Assembly (NCBI GenBank): GCA_016110215.1
Contig: JADWQD010000013.1
Coordinates: 310,001 to 374,000 of the forward strand
Reading direction: 5' to 3'
Length of the DNA: 64,000 bases
Source: Capronia americana
Taxonomy: Eukaryota; Ascomycota; Eurotiomycetes; Chaetothyriales; Herpotrichiellaceae
Positions 44,553 to 56,691 of the stretch are shown here, piece after piece; the first letter of the stretch is position 1; each line of letters opens with the position of its first letter. Under the pieces are notes generated by a model. The model saw only the letters and a list, made by a program, of their open reading frames with translations. It was not told the DNA's origin and ran no database searches. The position numbers were made by a program, and so were the translations under genes.

Positions 44553-45664
44553 GCGCGACGTGGGGAGGGGAGTGGGCAGAGCTGAAGGGTCAGGTCATGG
44601 GGGTAAGGGAATTGGCGTGGTGGAAACGAGATGTGAATCTGAACGGACGACGAAATCCGCGCCGGGAAGACCCTGGGTGATGTACTTGAGCGTTCGGAAG
44701 GCACTGTGTGTTGGCTTTATAGGGGAATGAGGTACCAAGTACTGTACATGTGCGACAAAGCTCGCGAGAAGAGCCTGACAAGTCCGTCAGCCTGCCCTGC
44801 CATGTAATGCGCTGTGATGAGAATGCGATAAATCCCATCCATGACACCGCCCGCTTCCTCGAGATCACAGAACCAGCCCTGTTCGATATATAGGCACAAT
44901 CAATGCTTCCACGCGATGCTGGGAGGACTCTTTCTCTACATTACATACCTACTGTCGTGGTGTCCGGTGTCTAGGATCTAGTGTCTATGTGCATAGTACA
45001 ATACCCCTGGCCTCGTCCTCGGCCTCGTCTTCATCCTCATTCTTTATTTACTGTATCGAAGTTACACTCTGCGCCCAACGCCTCGAGAATATCACGACGT
45101 CGTCATTGCGGTGTGATGATAACCTCGCCGTGTAATGTCAGAGAATGTGTATACTGTGGTGAAGAGCCACGTTCCCGAGTCAGGTACAGTACTGCAGGTA
45201 GCCTCTGGTCCGGTAAAGAAGGGCTGCGCCCCTTTCAATGCCGTTTTCGCTTCCATTGCCCTCACACAAACCGCGCATGACTGTTGATTGTACTGTGGGA
45301 ACGCCCATGTGTTCCATTCACCACCGGCCCCGGCCTCGCCCTGCCAGCAACGAGATCCAGAGCTTCTACTCCGAAAGAGAAGAGGCGAAGATGACCCGGA
45401 CGTCTCGCTCGTGGGTGGATGTAAAGCAGGGGACTTGTACCCAGGCGTTGGGAGCTTCTTTTCGTCTCTATCCCTTGGTCGACGTAACGCTGAGTTACAC
45501 ATCGAAGGTCGCGTGTCCGTCTTCTCGCCAACATAATCACCGCATCTTCATTCCGTTTTCCGTCACCTGCCGCGCCTCTTGTAATGCGCGCCTTTCCGGC
45601 TCCCATGCTGGCAAAGGGGGGTTATCAAGTCTCTTCTCAGCCATCACAATGCATCCAATTCAGC
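44553..45664. other. Convergent spacer between cyclase-like gene and RSM23
   Basis: 1.11 kb with no recognised gene. Short C/T-rich repeats (CCTCGTC units, about 45012-45042) are present. Open frames on both strands are short and unrelated to known families. Confidence 0.55.
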
Positions 45665-47204
45665 CTACACAGTGACCCGCCTCCCCAACCGGGCCAACTC
45701 TCCCACAACCCCCCCTCCACTCAAACCCCTCATTTCGCCCACAAACCCATCCGTAATCCTCCTGTGCAAGATTCCGCTCCGTGCAAAGTACTCCAGGTAT
45801 CCCCTAATTTCCAACCTGTCTAGGCCTTTCAGTTCCATGAGGTTCACGTTATTGGGAGCAGTGGCAGCGCCCCCGAGGGCCAGGACGCGCTCATCAGGCT
45901 TGCTATAAGGTTTTGGAAGGGGGAAGTCCGGATCGCTGGGCACCATGTGCTGGTTTTGGACGGCGCGCATTTGAGACAGGAGCAGTTCGAACGTTGGGTG
46001 CGCGGGGGTGTTGCTGCCCGATGTGCTGAAGAGTACCATTCCACCGTTGACGAATGGACTCGCAGTAGCAGAGGCTGAGAACAAGAGGTTGGTGAATCGC
46101 TTCACCATTGTGAATTGCTGGGCGTGGATGATTTTGTGCTCGCTGTTGCGGTAAAGCGTCGGTCCCATCCAGTGGTCTACCCCGTCTGCTGCGACAAGCA
46201 CTGGCGGTCGAGGGTTAGCGCCTGGTTCGCTGAGTTCTTTGTACAGAGCTTGCCAGGCCGGCGAGGAGACGTGGAAGTCCGCCGCGCCTTGTTGGGCAAG
46301 GTCATAGAGTGTAGCGTTGCTCTTCAGCGAGAGGGGTTTAGCATGACTGTGGTTGAGTTTGAGGGTTTTCAAGACCGATTCATTCGAGGCTATAGCGCGC
46401 TGGAGGAGGAATTGGGTGAGATGGGGCTGGGTGTACATTTGCTCCGCGTCGGCTTCTGCGTGGCGGAGAGGTGCGTAGGAGGACGTGTTGTTGACGTGTT
46501 CTTGGGCTGCAGACAATGGTCAATACGAAGTTATGGTCGAACAGAGCGACGGACTTACCCTCTGGAATGTTCAGGACAATCCAATGCTTCATATAAGCCA
46601 TACTCATCGCCTGCAACACGAGAATACTCTTCCCACTCGCCCTCTCGCCAATGACCAGATGCTTGACGAACTTGTTTGCACCATTCGCACCCTCGATGTC
46701 CTGCATGTCCCTCGCAACTTTGATCGTCTCTTGTCTAATCAACGTCGCCGGTCTCCTAAATAGACCCCAATTCTGCGTCGTCTTGAACGCCCTCGAATCT
46801 CTCAGCTGATCCAACAACCCGCCATCCAGAGCCATCATCTGCCCGATATACTTTTCCTCGGCTACGTTTTCCTTACTCCACGTCTCCATGTTAGACACAG
46901 GTATGGCGTTAGTATTGCTCAGAACGATCCGCCGCCTCTGAGCTCTCCGTTCTCCGACTGGGGGAAGCTTCGGCCGTTCGCGGGATTTCTTCTTTAGACG
47001 CGCGGATTGAGATTGGCGGGCGCGAGGTCCGCTTGAGCCTTGTTGGGAAGCTTTCTTCTTTAAGAGCGGAGATTTATATTGTGCTGCGGTGGTGTGGAAC
47101 GAGGTAGTCTGCATCCATGTCGCTGTAGCAATAGGGAGGTGTCTCGGGGCTGGGGACGATATTCGGAGCCGCGAGAGACATTCAGAGCAGATCGAGAGGG
47201 ACAT
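45665..47204 (-). CDS. RSM23: Mitochondrial small-subunit ribosomal protein mS29 (DAP3/Rsm23)
   Basis: Two exons (47204-46559 and 46506-45665) encode about 495 aa. The N-terminus (MSLSICSECLSRLRIS, then SFHTTAAQYKSPLL) is an amphipathic mitochondrial presequence. A basic linker (SARLKKKSRERPK) leads into the GTPase-like domain. Its P-loop is VIGERASGKSILVLQ (about residues 188-202), and later VLVAADGVDHWMGPTLYRN matches the Walker B/DAP3 region. DAP3/Rsm23 is an integral mitoribosome small-subunit protein that binds GTP, and in animals it has a role in apoptosis. The intron junction restores NIPEAQEHVNNTSSYAPL. Length and block order match the family. It is divergent from RRS1 with 335 bases between start codons. 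Confidence 0.92.
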
Positions 47205-47539
47205 GACGCTTGCGGGCGGCTTCCGCCGAGATGAAATCGCGGTTGCAGTACGCGAAAGCTCGCTGGTGAGCTCAAAGAGCAGCTTGAACTTGAAATGCAC
47301 AAGAAAGTAAATTCACGCCGGCTGACTCTCTTCAGGGACGAGAGTGATGCCGCCCTATTGATGTCTGGCTGGGGCGAGAGATGAGCGGTTGTCTCCTGCG
47401 TGCAAGTAAAAGCGGCATTCATTCGCGGGTAAACCTCGGTCCAGCATCGCCAAACTTTTGCGGAGAAGTTAGATCCTCGACAACTTTTCCAACGCCATCC
47501 ACACCGCATGTACCCAAGGCTTCAACAGTAACGGACATA
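47205..47539. promoter_or_regulatory. Divergent promoter RSM23 / RRS1 with PAC-like element
   Basis: 335 bases separate mitoribosomal and ribosome-biogenesis start codons. GAGATGAGCG at 47378-47387 matches 8 of 10 positions of the PAC consensus GCGATGAGMT, which drives ribosome-biogenesis genes in yeast. The site is about 155 bp upstream of the RRS1 ATG. The functional claim is inferred. Confidence 0.4.
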
Positions 47540-48324
47540 ATGGCGGACACAGTAATGGCGGAAACGTTGGTCTCAGTGCAGACACCCGGTTCGGCGCTCT
47601 CAAATAACGCTTCTTCAATGCCAGAGAGATTGTGCGTCCTCTTACTTTGCCCTTCTTTCCTTCTATGTCCGACCTAATGATAGGAATACTCACTCCTTCT
47701 CCAAGACCAACGACCGTCGACAAACCCAGTCCCTATACATACGACCTCGGCTACCTTACCGCCGTAGACCCTAATCCTCTCCCAGCGACAAGCACCCTCC
47801 TCGGCCAAACCATCGCTGAACGCAACGAGTGCCTAAAATCCACGGCCCGCGATGGCGCCCAATCTCTGCTCAACACTCTCCTAACCACTTGTCCTATTAA
47901 TTCCACCCCCGACGGCTTGATAATGACCCTTCCCGCTCCGCAGAATTATCTCCCGAGGTGGAAGCCGCTCCCGAAACCTAAAGCGCCCACGAAATGGGAA
48001 CTTTTCGCCCGCAAGAAGGGTATTGGGAAGTATGGCGGAAGTCTGAAAGGCGGCGCTGCACAAGAAGACAGACGGAAGAATCTGGTGTACGACGAGGAGA
48101 GCGGCGAATGGGTTAAGAAATGGGGCTATAAAGGTGCGAACAAGAAGGATGAGAGTCAGTGGCTTGTCGAGCTCGATGATGAGAAAGTAAGGATGGAGAA
48201 GGAAGGCGCCGATACGGGGAAGAGTGTGAGGATGGAGGGGCGGAGGGAGCGAAAAGAAAGGGTCAAGAGGCAGGAGCGACGTCAGAGGGGCAATGAGAGA
48301 AGGATGAGGAAGGGTGGTGGTTGA
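47540..48324 (+). CDS. RRS1: Ribosome biogenesis regulatory protein Rrs1
   Basis: Two exons (47540-47631 and 47706-48324) encode about 236 aa. Exon 1 contains MADTVMAETLVSVQTPGS and the junction gives RLPTTVDKPSPYTYDLGYL, the conserved Rrs1 start of domain. The core follows with DPNPL, LPRWKPLPKPKAPTKWELFA and RKKGIGKYGGSLKGGAAQED, then EWVKKWGYKGANKKDESQWL, and a Lys/Arg/Glu-rich tail (RRQRGNERRMRKGGG). Rrs1 works with Rpf2 and the 5S RNP to install 5S rRNA and L5/L11 in pre-60S ribosomes in the nucleolus. Without the exon-1 joining the conserved N-terminal PTTVDKP segment would begin inside an open frame starting at a non-family Met, so the splice is favoured. A further in-frame upstream Met lies in the promoter and is less likely. 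Confidence 0.92.
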
Positions 48325-49120
48325 GGCGAAACAGTGGTTCCATGAGCAGGAAATGAATCATGACAAGAGTTGCATCTGCGGGTTTAGGGGTCTGGTCGTG
48401 TGCTGAAGCGTGGCATATATCGCTGCAGATTCTGCTCTGAAGCTACCCTTTACTGTGCATGGTGCAGATAAGAATGAGGCCGTTGAATTGGCCCAGAGAG
48501 GGACGTCACGAAGAGGTACCAGCGAAAGTTCGCTTCAGCACAGCCTCACACTTCTCTCCGCCAATAACAAAAGCAGTCACGATCAATATGAAATGAGGGA
48601 AAGACTCCGGACTGGCAAATGGGACTTCAAGGCACGAGATTGGGGTATGTTTGCCCACAGGCGTCGTTCAAGACCACCGCTAAACAACCACCCGGGTACT
48701 ACAAACCCACGGCGACCCAGATACCAATCTCTTTATCTTTCCAATCTCGTCCAGTTCAATCAAGGCTTTGCAAAAACGTCAACTTCTCAAACCACCTAGT
48801 CATACAACAAGAGGCTTCCACCAGAGTTGCCCCGTCTCCCTTCTCCTCTGCGGCTTCATATCCGCTGTCTTGACACCTCATGAAAGCTCATAGTCAACTG
48901 TCGGCCGGAGGATGGGCCGCGTCCAATGCAAGAAAAAACATCAATGCTGAACCCCCAGGAAATGCAATCTAGATAATACATGATATATTCTGGAGCTCCA
49001 AATCACTCCTTCGTCGCGCCCTACATGCGTATCCAAGCATGGCATGCAACAGATAAGTGAAATGCATTGGGTTGCTTCCTCTCCAGACTCGGAAGCAGAA
49101 TGGTGTTGTGGCAAAGAGTC
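48325..49120. other. Convergent spacer between RRS1 and the RhoGAP gene
   Basis: 796 bases with no supportable gene. 3' flanks of both neighbours. Confidence 0.6.
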
Positions 49121-51185
49121 TCACATCCTGATGGGAGAAAGCCCGGTCAGTTCTGGCAATTTCTGGTCAAGGGACAGCTTTTGAGGTTCCGGTGTGACAA
49201 TTCGCTGTGGCACAGCAGGCACTGATTGACTTGGTCCATGCCCACTATTAGATCGATCCCTGGTGCTTCCGCCTTGCGATAGACTTCTTTGTTTGGTCTT
49301 GGGCGCCATCGACTTGCGTTGTGCAGCGGCGTCCGCACTTCGAGGAGGGATCGGCTGGGCTGGGGGTGCTTGAGCCGGTTGTTGCTGGCTGCTGCCACTT
49401 GAAGAAATGGCCCTCTCGTCGACACCGAGATCTTCGCTCTCATTGATTGAACCTTCTCGTTCATAGCGATACTCTTCTTCCAAGTATTCTTTCTCAGTCC
49501 AGCAGCCTTGCCAGCAGTTCTTCCAGTCCATAACCAGGAACTGGAAACAAAAGGCATCGATCTTCAGACAGGGTTGGAAGCAGATACACAGGTTGCGATA
49601 ATCCATCTTGTTCTTGTCAGCATAGCTGTTCAAGAGGCTGAGATGACACGTGATGGCGAAGAGGAGGTAGTAGTTGAAGGGTGGCAACCGCGACAACTCA
49701 TCTCGCAGCAATTGAGGCGCTGATGTCGCACCGGCGCATTGTGTGGCCACTTTGTTCTGCACGGCTTTCGGAAGGATTTCGTCGGGCAGCTCTCGCAACC
49801 ACGATTTGAACATCGAGCCGATCGTGTTGATATCATACAGCTCGGGCTCGTCAAACAAGTTGATATCGTACTCGGTGTCAAAGCGCCGCTGCCAGTGTTT
49901 CACATCTTTGCCGCTGCCGGGTATCCGGTACAGGCCTTCCTCCTCTGCACCGTTCATGTTTAAGTAGCTGGAGAACAAAGTCAGCGAGAGTTTCAAGCGC
50001 CCAAACAACAAGAACTTACTCAATGCATCGCCAGGGCAATGCTGGCATCCAAAACTCTGTCTTGTCCTTGGATACCTCGAGGCGCCTTGCAATTCTCGTT
50101 TTGCGAGTTTGCTTGACTAATGGCAGATTGATTGTCGTACAAGTGTAATTGTCATCCGTGACCGTCGCAGTTTCGCGCTCGTTGCTACTTCCGCTTCGTG
50201 TAATCTTTCCAAAGAAGCCTTTTCCAGCCTTGCCAATGCGATCACCCACACCTTTGCCTGTCTGCCCTATGTTGGAGAGAATTTGGAGCGTCGAGCCTTC
50301 TCTAAACGAGTGGGACATGGGCAAGTTGCCCGTCTGCCTTTCTTTTCTCGCAGAAAGGAAATCGTCACGCGTTTGTCGATCCGCCGACCGGTTACGGATC
50401 GTTGCCCCAGTTTCCGGCCCAAAAGCTCTATCGCGATGGTCAAACTTGATGGGTGCGGTCCTTGGGGATGTATCGTCGACCCGGTCCATGCTTGAACTAG
50501 TCGTATCGAGTTGAAGATGACTGGGCGGCGGATTCTTTTGTTTGGGTGGCAGGTCCTCCATCCTTACGGTCTTGGTCCTCGCAAGGATACCTCCAAATCT
50601 CGGCTTCAGCTTCTTGCCTGCTGCAGCATGTTCTCCTAGGGGCTGAGCGAGTGTTGGCTCGGACATGGCTGGCGGGTTGTTTGAGTTTGCTGTACCATTG
50701 CTTGATCCACCTTTCGGTAGCTCCGGCGTCGAGCCTTGCTTCTTTACTGAGTGAAGGGATCGGTCTTTTGAACTGGCGCGACTCCTTGCATTTGGTCGTT
50801 CTCCGCCTTCTGGAATGCTTGTTTCAGAGGCATGCAGTTTATGAGAAGATTTTGACGCCATGAGGTTGGAGAAGAAACCCTTGGATGGGTCTCGGCTGTG
50901 CTTTGGAGACTGAGGGACAGGTGAAGGAGGGAGTTCAGGCATCGCTGTTATCTTGGGAGAACTTGGCCCCGCCTGAGCTCCATCATGAGAAGCCGACACC
51001 TGGTGCGACATGAAAGATGGCGGAGGGCCTTGTAGAAAGGGCGATGTCGGTGCTGATCTCGGGGTGTGTGGAGTATGAGGAGAGCCCGTCGAGCGAGGGC
51101 TCAGTGTCGCAGGTGTTAGACCATTGAGTTCCTCATTGTTGTTAGGAGCCAAGTTGAGATGCGGCAAATTCGTGGCTTTTGGCAT
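49121..51185 (-). CDS. RhoGAP-domain protein
   Basis: Two exons (51185-50020 and 49967-49121) encode about 670 aa. The first ~330 residues are disordered and Ser/Pro-rich (TPHTPRSAPTSPF, GKGFFGKITRSGSSN). A RhoGAP domain spans about residues 360-530: LPLVKQTRKTRIARRLE, DKTEFWMPALPWRCIDYLNM, then the arginine finger in EEEGLYRIPGSGKDVKHWQR, WLRELPDEILPK and LLFAITCHLSLLNSYADKN with NLCICFQPCLKID. The finger Arg and the conserved Lys/Asn positions are intact, so GTPase activation of a Rho/Cdc42-type protein at the cortex is expected. No PH, BAR or LIM domain was recognised, and the specific partner cannot be told. The C-tail is Gln/Pro-rich. The ATG at 51185 directly follows a TTTGTTGCAG acceptor-like site, so a 5' untranslated intron or a short upstream exon is possible. 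Confidence 0.85.
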
Positions 51186-53174
51186 GTCTGCAACAAACAA
51201 GCTCCCTGAGATGTCATTCACAGGGCCGACTGCGAGTAGCCGGCCGTCCTTTCACGTTGGACAAGGCGGTAGCTTGTGCCAGACCGCCGGGACCTTGATA
51301 TCCTCCGTCGGATGTATTGCCTGTCTGTACCACCTCTTTGCAACGACACAAATAGTTCCAAGTCCGACCGAAAGATTTCCGAAAGCGACAGGTGATCAAG
51401 TTTCAGAGGCGAGCAGGGGTAGCTGTTGGTGTAAGAATGACCTTGTTTGTGTCGGTCCAAGCGCAGTCGGTGCAAGAGATATGTCCCAAACAATATGGAC
51501 GACGGCTGCAGACGTTGGCGGTGAGTTCCGGGCAGGCTATTTACATCGAGTCCCCGTATCGACCGACTATCTCTTACTAGAAAACGTGGAATCGGGTCTG
51601 TAGAGGTTGTAGGTCGCGGGGAATCGTGAGCGGGCAAAGCCGTCAAGGCGCAGGTGAACGAGTTGGCAATAATCGATGTATGCAATTTCTGATCAAACCG
51701 CTGCCATTGCCGGGCTCGCGTACGTTACAAATAGACTGGCAGGCTTGCTGAGTGGCTTGCGAGGACAGCGGCTAACAAAGGAGGAATTTGGCAGGATCGA
51801 AGGAGCGACTGTACTGAAGGGACGAACCACGCGGCCAACTTCCAAAATCCAAACGGGACGGCCAAACCAGCTCCAGAAGAGGGATGGATCGCTATAAGCG
51901 TATAAGAATGCACTGTTGGTGTGCGGATTGGAAAGGTCTGCTGCTCGAGGGGTGTGCAGACAAAAGTTACTGCAAGGACAGTCGAGCCCTAGTGGTGGAG
52001 CGGAACAAAGCGGTGAGAAGGAATGAGGGGACCTGCCAGGAACAAGACCGGAGCCAAGGGTGTCTGAGGAGTAGCCTGCGCGCTACTGGAAATGCCTGCT
52101 TTCTTCTTCGAGGTTGCGAGCGTTGCAGCAGGCGAAATACTTAAGGGATAGCCTAGAAGCTCAGTCGGCTCATGGGTAGTCAGATACAGCAGATGGAGCC
52201 CGTGCGCGTTCAGTTATGCCGCAGGAGACTTGCAACATCAGGGTCCTCATTTCAAAGTAGTGGCATGAGATGATTTTCCTAGTCCACTCTGCTACTGCAC
52301 GCTGTTCTCGGTACTACAGTAAAGGCAGTGTGCCCATAACGCAAGAAGGTGGGGGAGTGAGTCGTAAGTGTGCATGAAAATGTGGGTAAGAACACGTCGA
52401 GCAGCTGAAGCGGACCCCTGTAGCGGGCATCGGGGCCAGGAATTAGTTAATCCTTGAGACGGCATGGACGATTGCGACAGCCATGTTCAAACACGGAGAT
52501 CCTCTGATGAAGCAAGACTCGCTTCGAGAGCGCGTTTTGGCGCCGATAGGTTCGTGACCGGCTCCCGCCATATTGGTTTCGTCGTAAACTCACTCGCAAA
52601 GACAGAGCTAGGTAATCATACCAGTCCTAGACACCGTGGGCGAAGAAAGGGCGGCACCACAGCCACAGCGGGAGAAAGCCAGGGGCAGAGAGACATGCAG
52701 GCGGCTACACCCGGAGCACCAGAGAAACAGCCGATGGAATAGGCAAGGATTGGAAGCTAAACATGCAGGACAAAGAGAACATCGACGACAGGGCTTGAGA
52801 TGCGCAAGATTCAAAGATCCAGTCTAACCTCGAACAGTCGAACACGAACGGGCACTGTTTCTTGCAGGGATCGAGATCGCTCGGGGCCTTCCAGATATGT
52901 ACCTCAGACAGTAAATAATTGAGCCCAAGTGCATCGGAGACCTGAGACTGATTGATGTCAGCCCGAGGACATCGTCAGTTGGTGGTTACTGGTCAGGCTC
53001 CCCGAATTTTAGAGCGCCAAGCAAGAAGCAAGACACATTTTCAGAGTTTCCTGAAAACGGTGACATACTCCTGCCTCCACAAAGCTTTCTGACCTTGATC
53101 ATCAACAGCTACCAAATCTTACTCTCGAAATCTTATCATCCCGCCGTAGAGTCCACGTGAGGCGCCGTGTCTCA
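51186..53174. other. Long intergenic region between RhoGAP and BET2
   Basis: 1.99 kb without a recognised gene. The left part must hold the RhoGAP promoter and perhaps a 5' untranslated exon. The right part holds the BET2 promoter. Open frames are short and of low coding character. Confidence 0.55.
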
Positions 53175-54358
53175 ATGTCTCTTGTGGCGGGACCTGGAAT
53201 TGGGGGATCGCTCTCCGCCTCCGAGACGCCCCTAGAAGACCTCCGTCTGGTTGTGGACAAGCATGTGAAATATATCCAGGCTTTGGATACTGTGCGTTCA
53301 TGTGAGTAACTTGTCGCCGCAGAGTATTGATGGGTTGCCAGCGCAAAGATGAGCTCGATTATTGGTTAACCGAACACCTGAGATTGAACGGCGTTTACTG
53401 GGGCCTGACTGCACTTCATCTTCTCCGCCATCCAGAGGTCTTGCCTCGTGACAAAACCCTGGAATTTGTCTTCGCTTGCCAGAACTCAGATGGCGGCTTC
53501 GGTGCTGCCCCCGGTCATGACTCTCACATGCTGTACACCGTCAGTGCCGTCCAGATCCTCGCGACAGTCGACGGGCTAGGAGATTTGGAAAAACGGGAAA
53601 AAGGCGGGCAGGAGCGTATCGCCAAATGCAAGCCTGTCTTTCCCAAACTTACAAGTCTGATCGCTAACACGCACTGCTGCAGTTATTGCCGGCCTGCAAC
53701 ACACCGAGACTGGCACATTTGCTGGAGATGAGTGGGGAGAAACTGACACTCGATTCCTTTATGGGGCTTTCAATGCCCTCTCGATTCTCGACATGATGCA
53801 TCTGGTCGATGTCGACAAGGCAGTCTCTTACATTCAAGCCTGCGCAAATTTCGACGGAGGCTTCGGTAGATCACCCGGGGAAGAATCTCATTCCGGTCAA
53901 ATATTCACTTGCGTCGGAGCTTTGACCATTGCCCGAAGACTCGACGTTGTGGACCACGAGCGGCTGGGTGCCTGGTTGAGTGAAAGACAACTCCCCAATG
54001 GCGGGCTGAACGGCCGACCTGAAAAACTTGAAGATGTCTGCTACAGTTGGTGGGTGCTGAGTAGTACCGCAATGTTGGGAAAACTTCATTGGATTGATGC
54101 CTCCAAATTGATCACGTTCATTCTGAGATGTCAGGATGCTGACCAAGGAGGAATCGCGGACAGACCTGGGGATATGGTGGACGTCTTCCACACCGTGTTT
54201 GGAATCGCAGGCTTGAGTCTCTTGGGGTATCCAAGCCTGGCCGAGGTCGACCCTGTCTAGTAAGTGTACAGAGCAGCCTTTTGGAAGCTGAACTGACGTA
54301 TCGCTCTAGCTGTATGCCCAAGACAGTCACTCGAGCCTTGCCATACTGGCAATCATGA
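53175..54358 (+). CDS. BET2: Rab geranylgeranyltransferase beta subunit
   Basis: Four exons (53175-53291, 53342-53627, 53683-54259, 54310-54358) encode about 342 aa. Prenyltransferase alpha-alpha barrel repeats are visible: FACQNSDGGFGAAPGHDSHM, GLQHTETGTFAGDEWGETDT, CANFDGGFGRSPGEESHSGQ, ERQLPNGGLNGRPEKLEDVC and CQDADQGGIADRPGDMVDVF. Zinc ligands appear as the Asp and Cys of LEDVCYSWWVLSS and the His of DVFHTVFGIAGLSLLG. With the alpha subunit and Rab escort protein it attaches geranylgeranyl groups to Rab GTPases, required for membrane traffic. The end RALPYWQS is supplied by the 49-nt last exon. Intron 2 (53628-53682) must use a GC donor (GCAAGC) to place F-I-A-G-L-Q in frame, because no usable GT exists there; it has a GCTAACAC branch-like element. 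Confidence 0.93.
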
Positions 54359-54996
54359 TCAGGCGAGGTTCGAGGCCTACCTCTCGCAATCTAATAACCC
54401 ACTTGACTTTGCCTGTGAGAGTTGGGATACAATGCGAGAGGAGAGAAATGTCCACCACAGCCTATTTCCGCTTCATCACATCACTGCCCCCGCTTTAGAG
54501 GGAGTATAGACTTGGTGGCACATTCAAGTGAGAGCGTGGGTCGGAACCCAACGACTCGCTGAGCTGAGAGGCGTGTTTGATGTTGCTTTAGATAGGGGCG
54601 GTAGCATTCGCTGCCACTCTCTCGCGTTGACACGCCGTGTTATGGGCTTCGTTGATGAATGGGTCCCGCCTTCCTAACGGTGCCCCGATGACGAGGTGGG
54701 TGGTTGGTCGGGCTTTCCTGTGTCGTGTTGACTGCATCTTTCTCTCACTTCTGATTTATCAATGCAAATCTTGCTCCAACCGTTTTCCGTCGTCGGCCAC
54801 TTCTCTCCTTTGGTCGTGCCTCCATTCTCTCTTTCTTACTCACGTCGTCGCCCTGCTTGCACTGCAGGAGGAAGACACTTTGGTCTGCGCCTTGTCCGTC
54901 TTTGAGCTTTCCCAGTTTTTCAGTCGTCGTTCTGATCTTCATTTGCTGTTTCCGTTTCTTCAAACTCCAGTCACGCCCACGGCTCACCGGTCCGTC
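54359..54996 (+). promoter_or_regulatory. Spacer with promoter of the C2H2 gene
   Basis: 638 bases. The second half is rich in CTTTCTC and TTCCGT pyrimidine tracts just before the ATG at 54997, as in fungal core promoters. An open frame starting at 54637 runs into the C2H2 frame but lacks family support. Confidence 0.5.
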
Positions 54997-56691
54997 ATGG
55001 CCCAGGACTTGCTCAACTGCAGCATCTGTCCCAAAAAGCCCTCCTTCAGCGATACCTCTCATTTGCTCACCCATGTCAGTTCCAAGGGTCACCTCTCCGA
55101 ATGGCACAAACTCCAAGTACGGAGCTTCCAGGACATTGCCGCTGCTATGGCTCTGGCCAACTACAATCAATGGTGCCAGCAACATGACATTGACCGACTA
55201 CTGTCTGAGAGACTGCAAATGAAAGAGGACAAGCAAGCTAAAAAGAGAAGAACTACCACTACACGAAATATTTCTGCACTGAAACTGGTGCCCATCGACC
55301 ATGAACTGCTCGATCCACCAATGCCTTCCAAAAAAGCGGGAAAATCAAAGAAGCAGAACCAGAAGAGAGGGACCCGTGGCAGACAGCAACGGGAGGATGA
55401 CGATGGGAGTGATTTGGATTTCAGTCCTGTCAGACGTTCTAGGTGAATATCTTTCCACAGCTACTTCTCCTGGTACTGACAGAGTGCACTCAGGCGCAAA
55501 GCACACCAACCCCAGACCTCGTCTCCCCTCAAGCGGTCCCAAGTCTCTAACGGAGCATATCCTTCTCTTGATGACTACCCAACTGAGGACGACCCCCCTG
55601 TTCCACTTCAGGTTCTTGCTACACCCGAGCATATGAAGCTCAAGGGGATTGTGTGGCCTGGCATGGATCTTTTCGATGCAGCCACACAGGAGATGCAGCA
55701 GAAAAGAAACCAGAAGAAAGACGCATCTGTTCTCAGACGCATGGAAAGACTCGCCGGGTTGGTTGAGCCTACCGAGGTCGTCTACTCTCCCAACGGCGAC
55801 AATATGTTGAAAGCAAGACATATTGATGACCTGGAAGATACAAGCAGCCTCATTGAGGGTGAGACTCCTGTCCCGAAGGTAGAACAACCCCGACCACGCA
55901 AGAGGAAGCCACTTGCCGAGAGAGACGCCAACGTTCCCCGGTTCACGAAACGCAAGGTCAAAGCTAGTGCTGTAAATGAATACGACGATCTGCCATTTGC
56001 TCATGGACTACCGCCTCTTCCGCACCTGCCGAGCTCTTCTACCGGAGAGCCATATGGTGCAAGCTGTCGCTTCTTTCCAATGGAAGATGGGGATATCAAA
56101 CCGTCCATTGAATCCCTTGCTCCTCGCAAACGACCACCACCTCAGTTTGAGATCTTCACTGATGGGAGTCCAAGGCGTCACTTGACCGCTGTCATGAGTG
56201 GAACCAGGAACCCACTTCAGCCTGGGCCTCGGGTTTATGGCAATGGCCCTTTCCAACAACTGCCAAAGGTCTCTGCAACCTGGTTACAGCCACAATACCA
56301 GTCGGCGTTACAATATACAGACCCTTTTGCAGCCTACCGCCCCGTGGGTCGTCAATATCAGAATTTCTACGAACCGACTATTGCCAACGAGAACGATCCT
56401 CCAGTGGCTGAAGCCCAATTTGCCTTCCGAGGGCCATCTGCAAATCCATTGGCATGGAAATCTCCACTTCGGCCTGCGATTGTGTCTGGGTTGTCTCCCA
56501 CAGGGTCACCTTTTGGGAGCTTTCTTGGCATCTTCCCTGGTGGCTCACCTGGTGACGATCCTTTCGTGAGCACCAAAAACCCTCTGGCCGGAGCATTGGT
56601 CGAATTCGAAGACGAGAAGCATCTTTTGACATCCAAAGGACACTCCAACTCGCCATCCGATACAGGCTTGTCCAACCAGACCGAAGTCTGA
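54997..56691 (+). CDS. C2H2 zinc-finger protein, conserved type, unknown function
   Basis: Two exons (54997-55442 and 55494-56691) encode about 547 aa. The N-terminus has one C2H2 finger: LLNCSICPKKPSFSDTSHLL then THVSSKGHLSEWHK (C-x2-C, H-x5-H), at about residues 6-35. A coiled, charged helix follows (FQDIAAAMALANYNQWCQQH). Basic clusters (KKRRTTTTR, KKAGKSKKQNQKRGTRGRQQ, KRKPLAERD) look nuclear. The remaining 350 residues are disordered, rich in Pro, Phe and Tyr with a VRRSRRKAHQPQTSSPLKRS junction at the intron. There is no second finger and no other known domain. It may be a DNA- or RNA-associated nuclear factor, but that is inference. The start is the first Met that gives the finger at the N-terminus. 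Confidence 0.72.
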
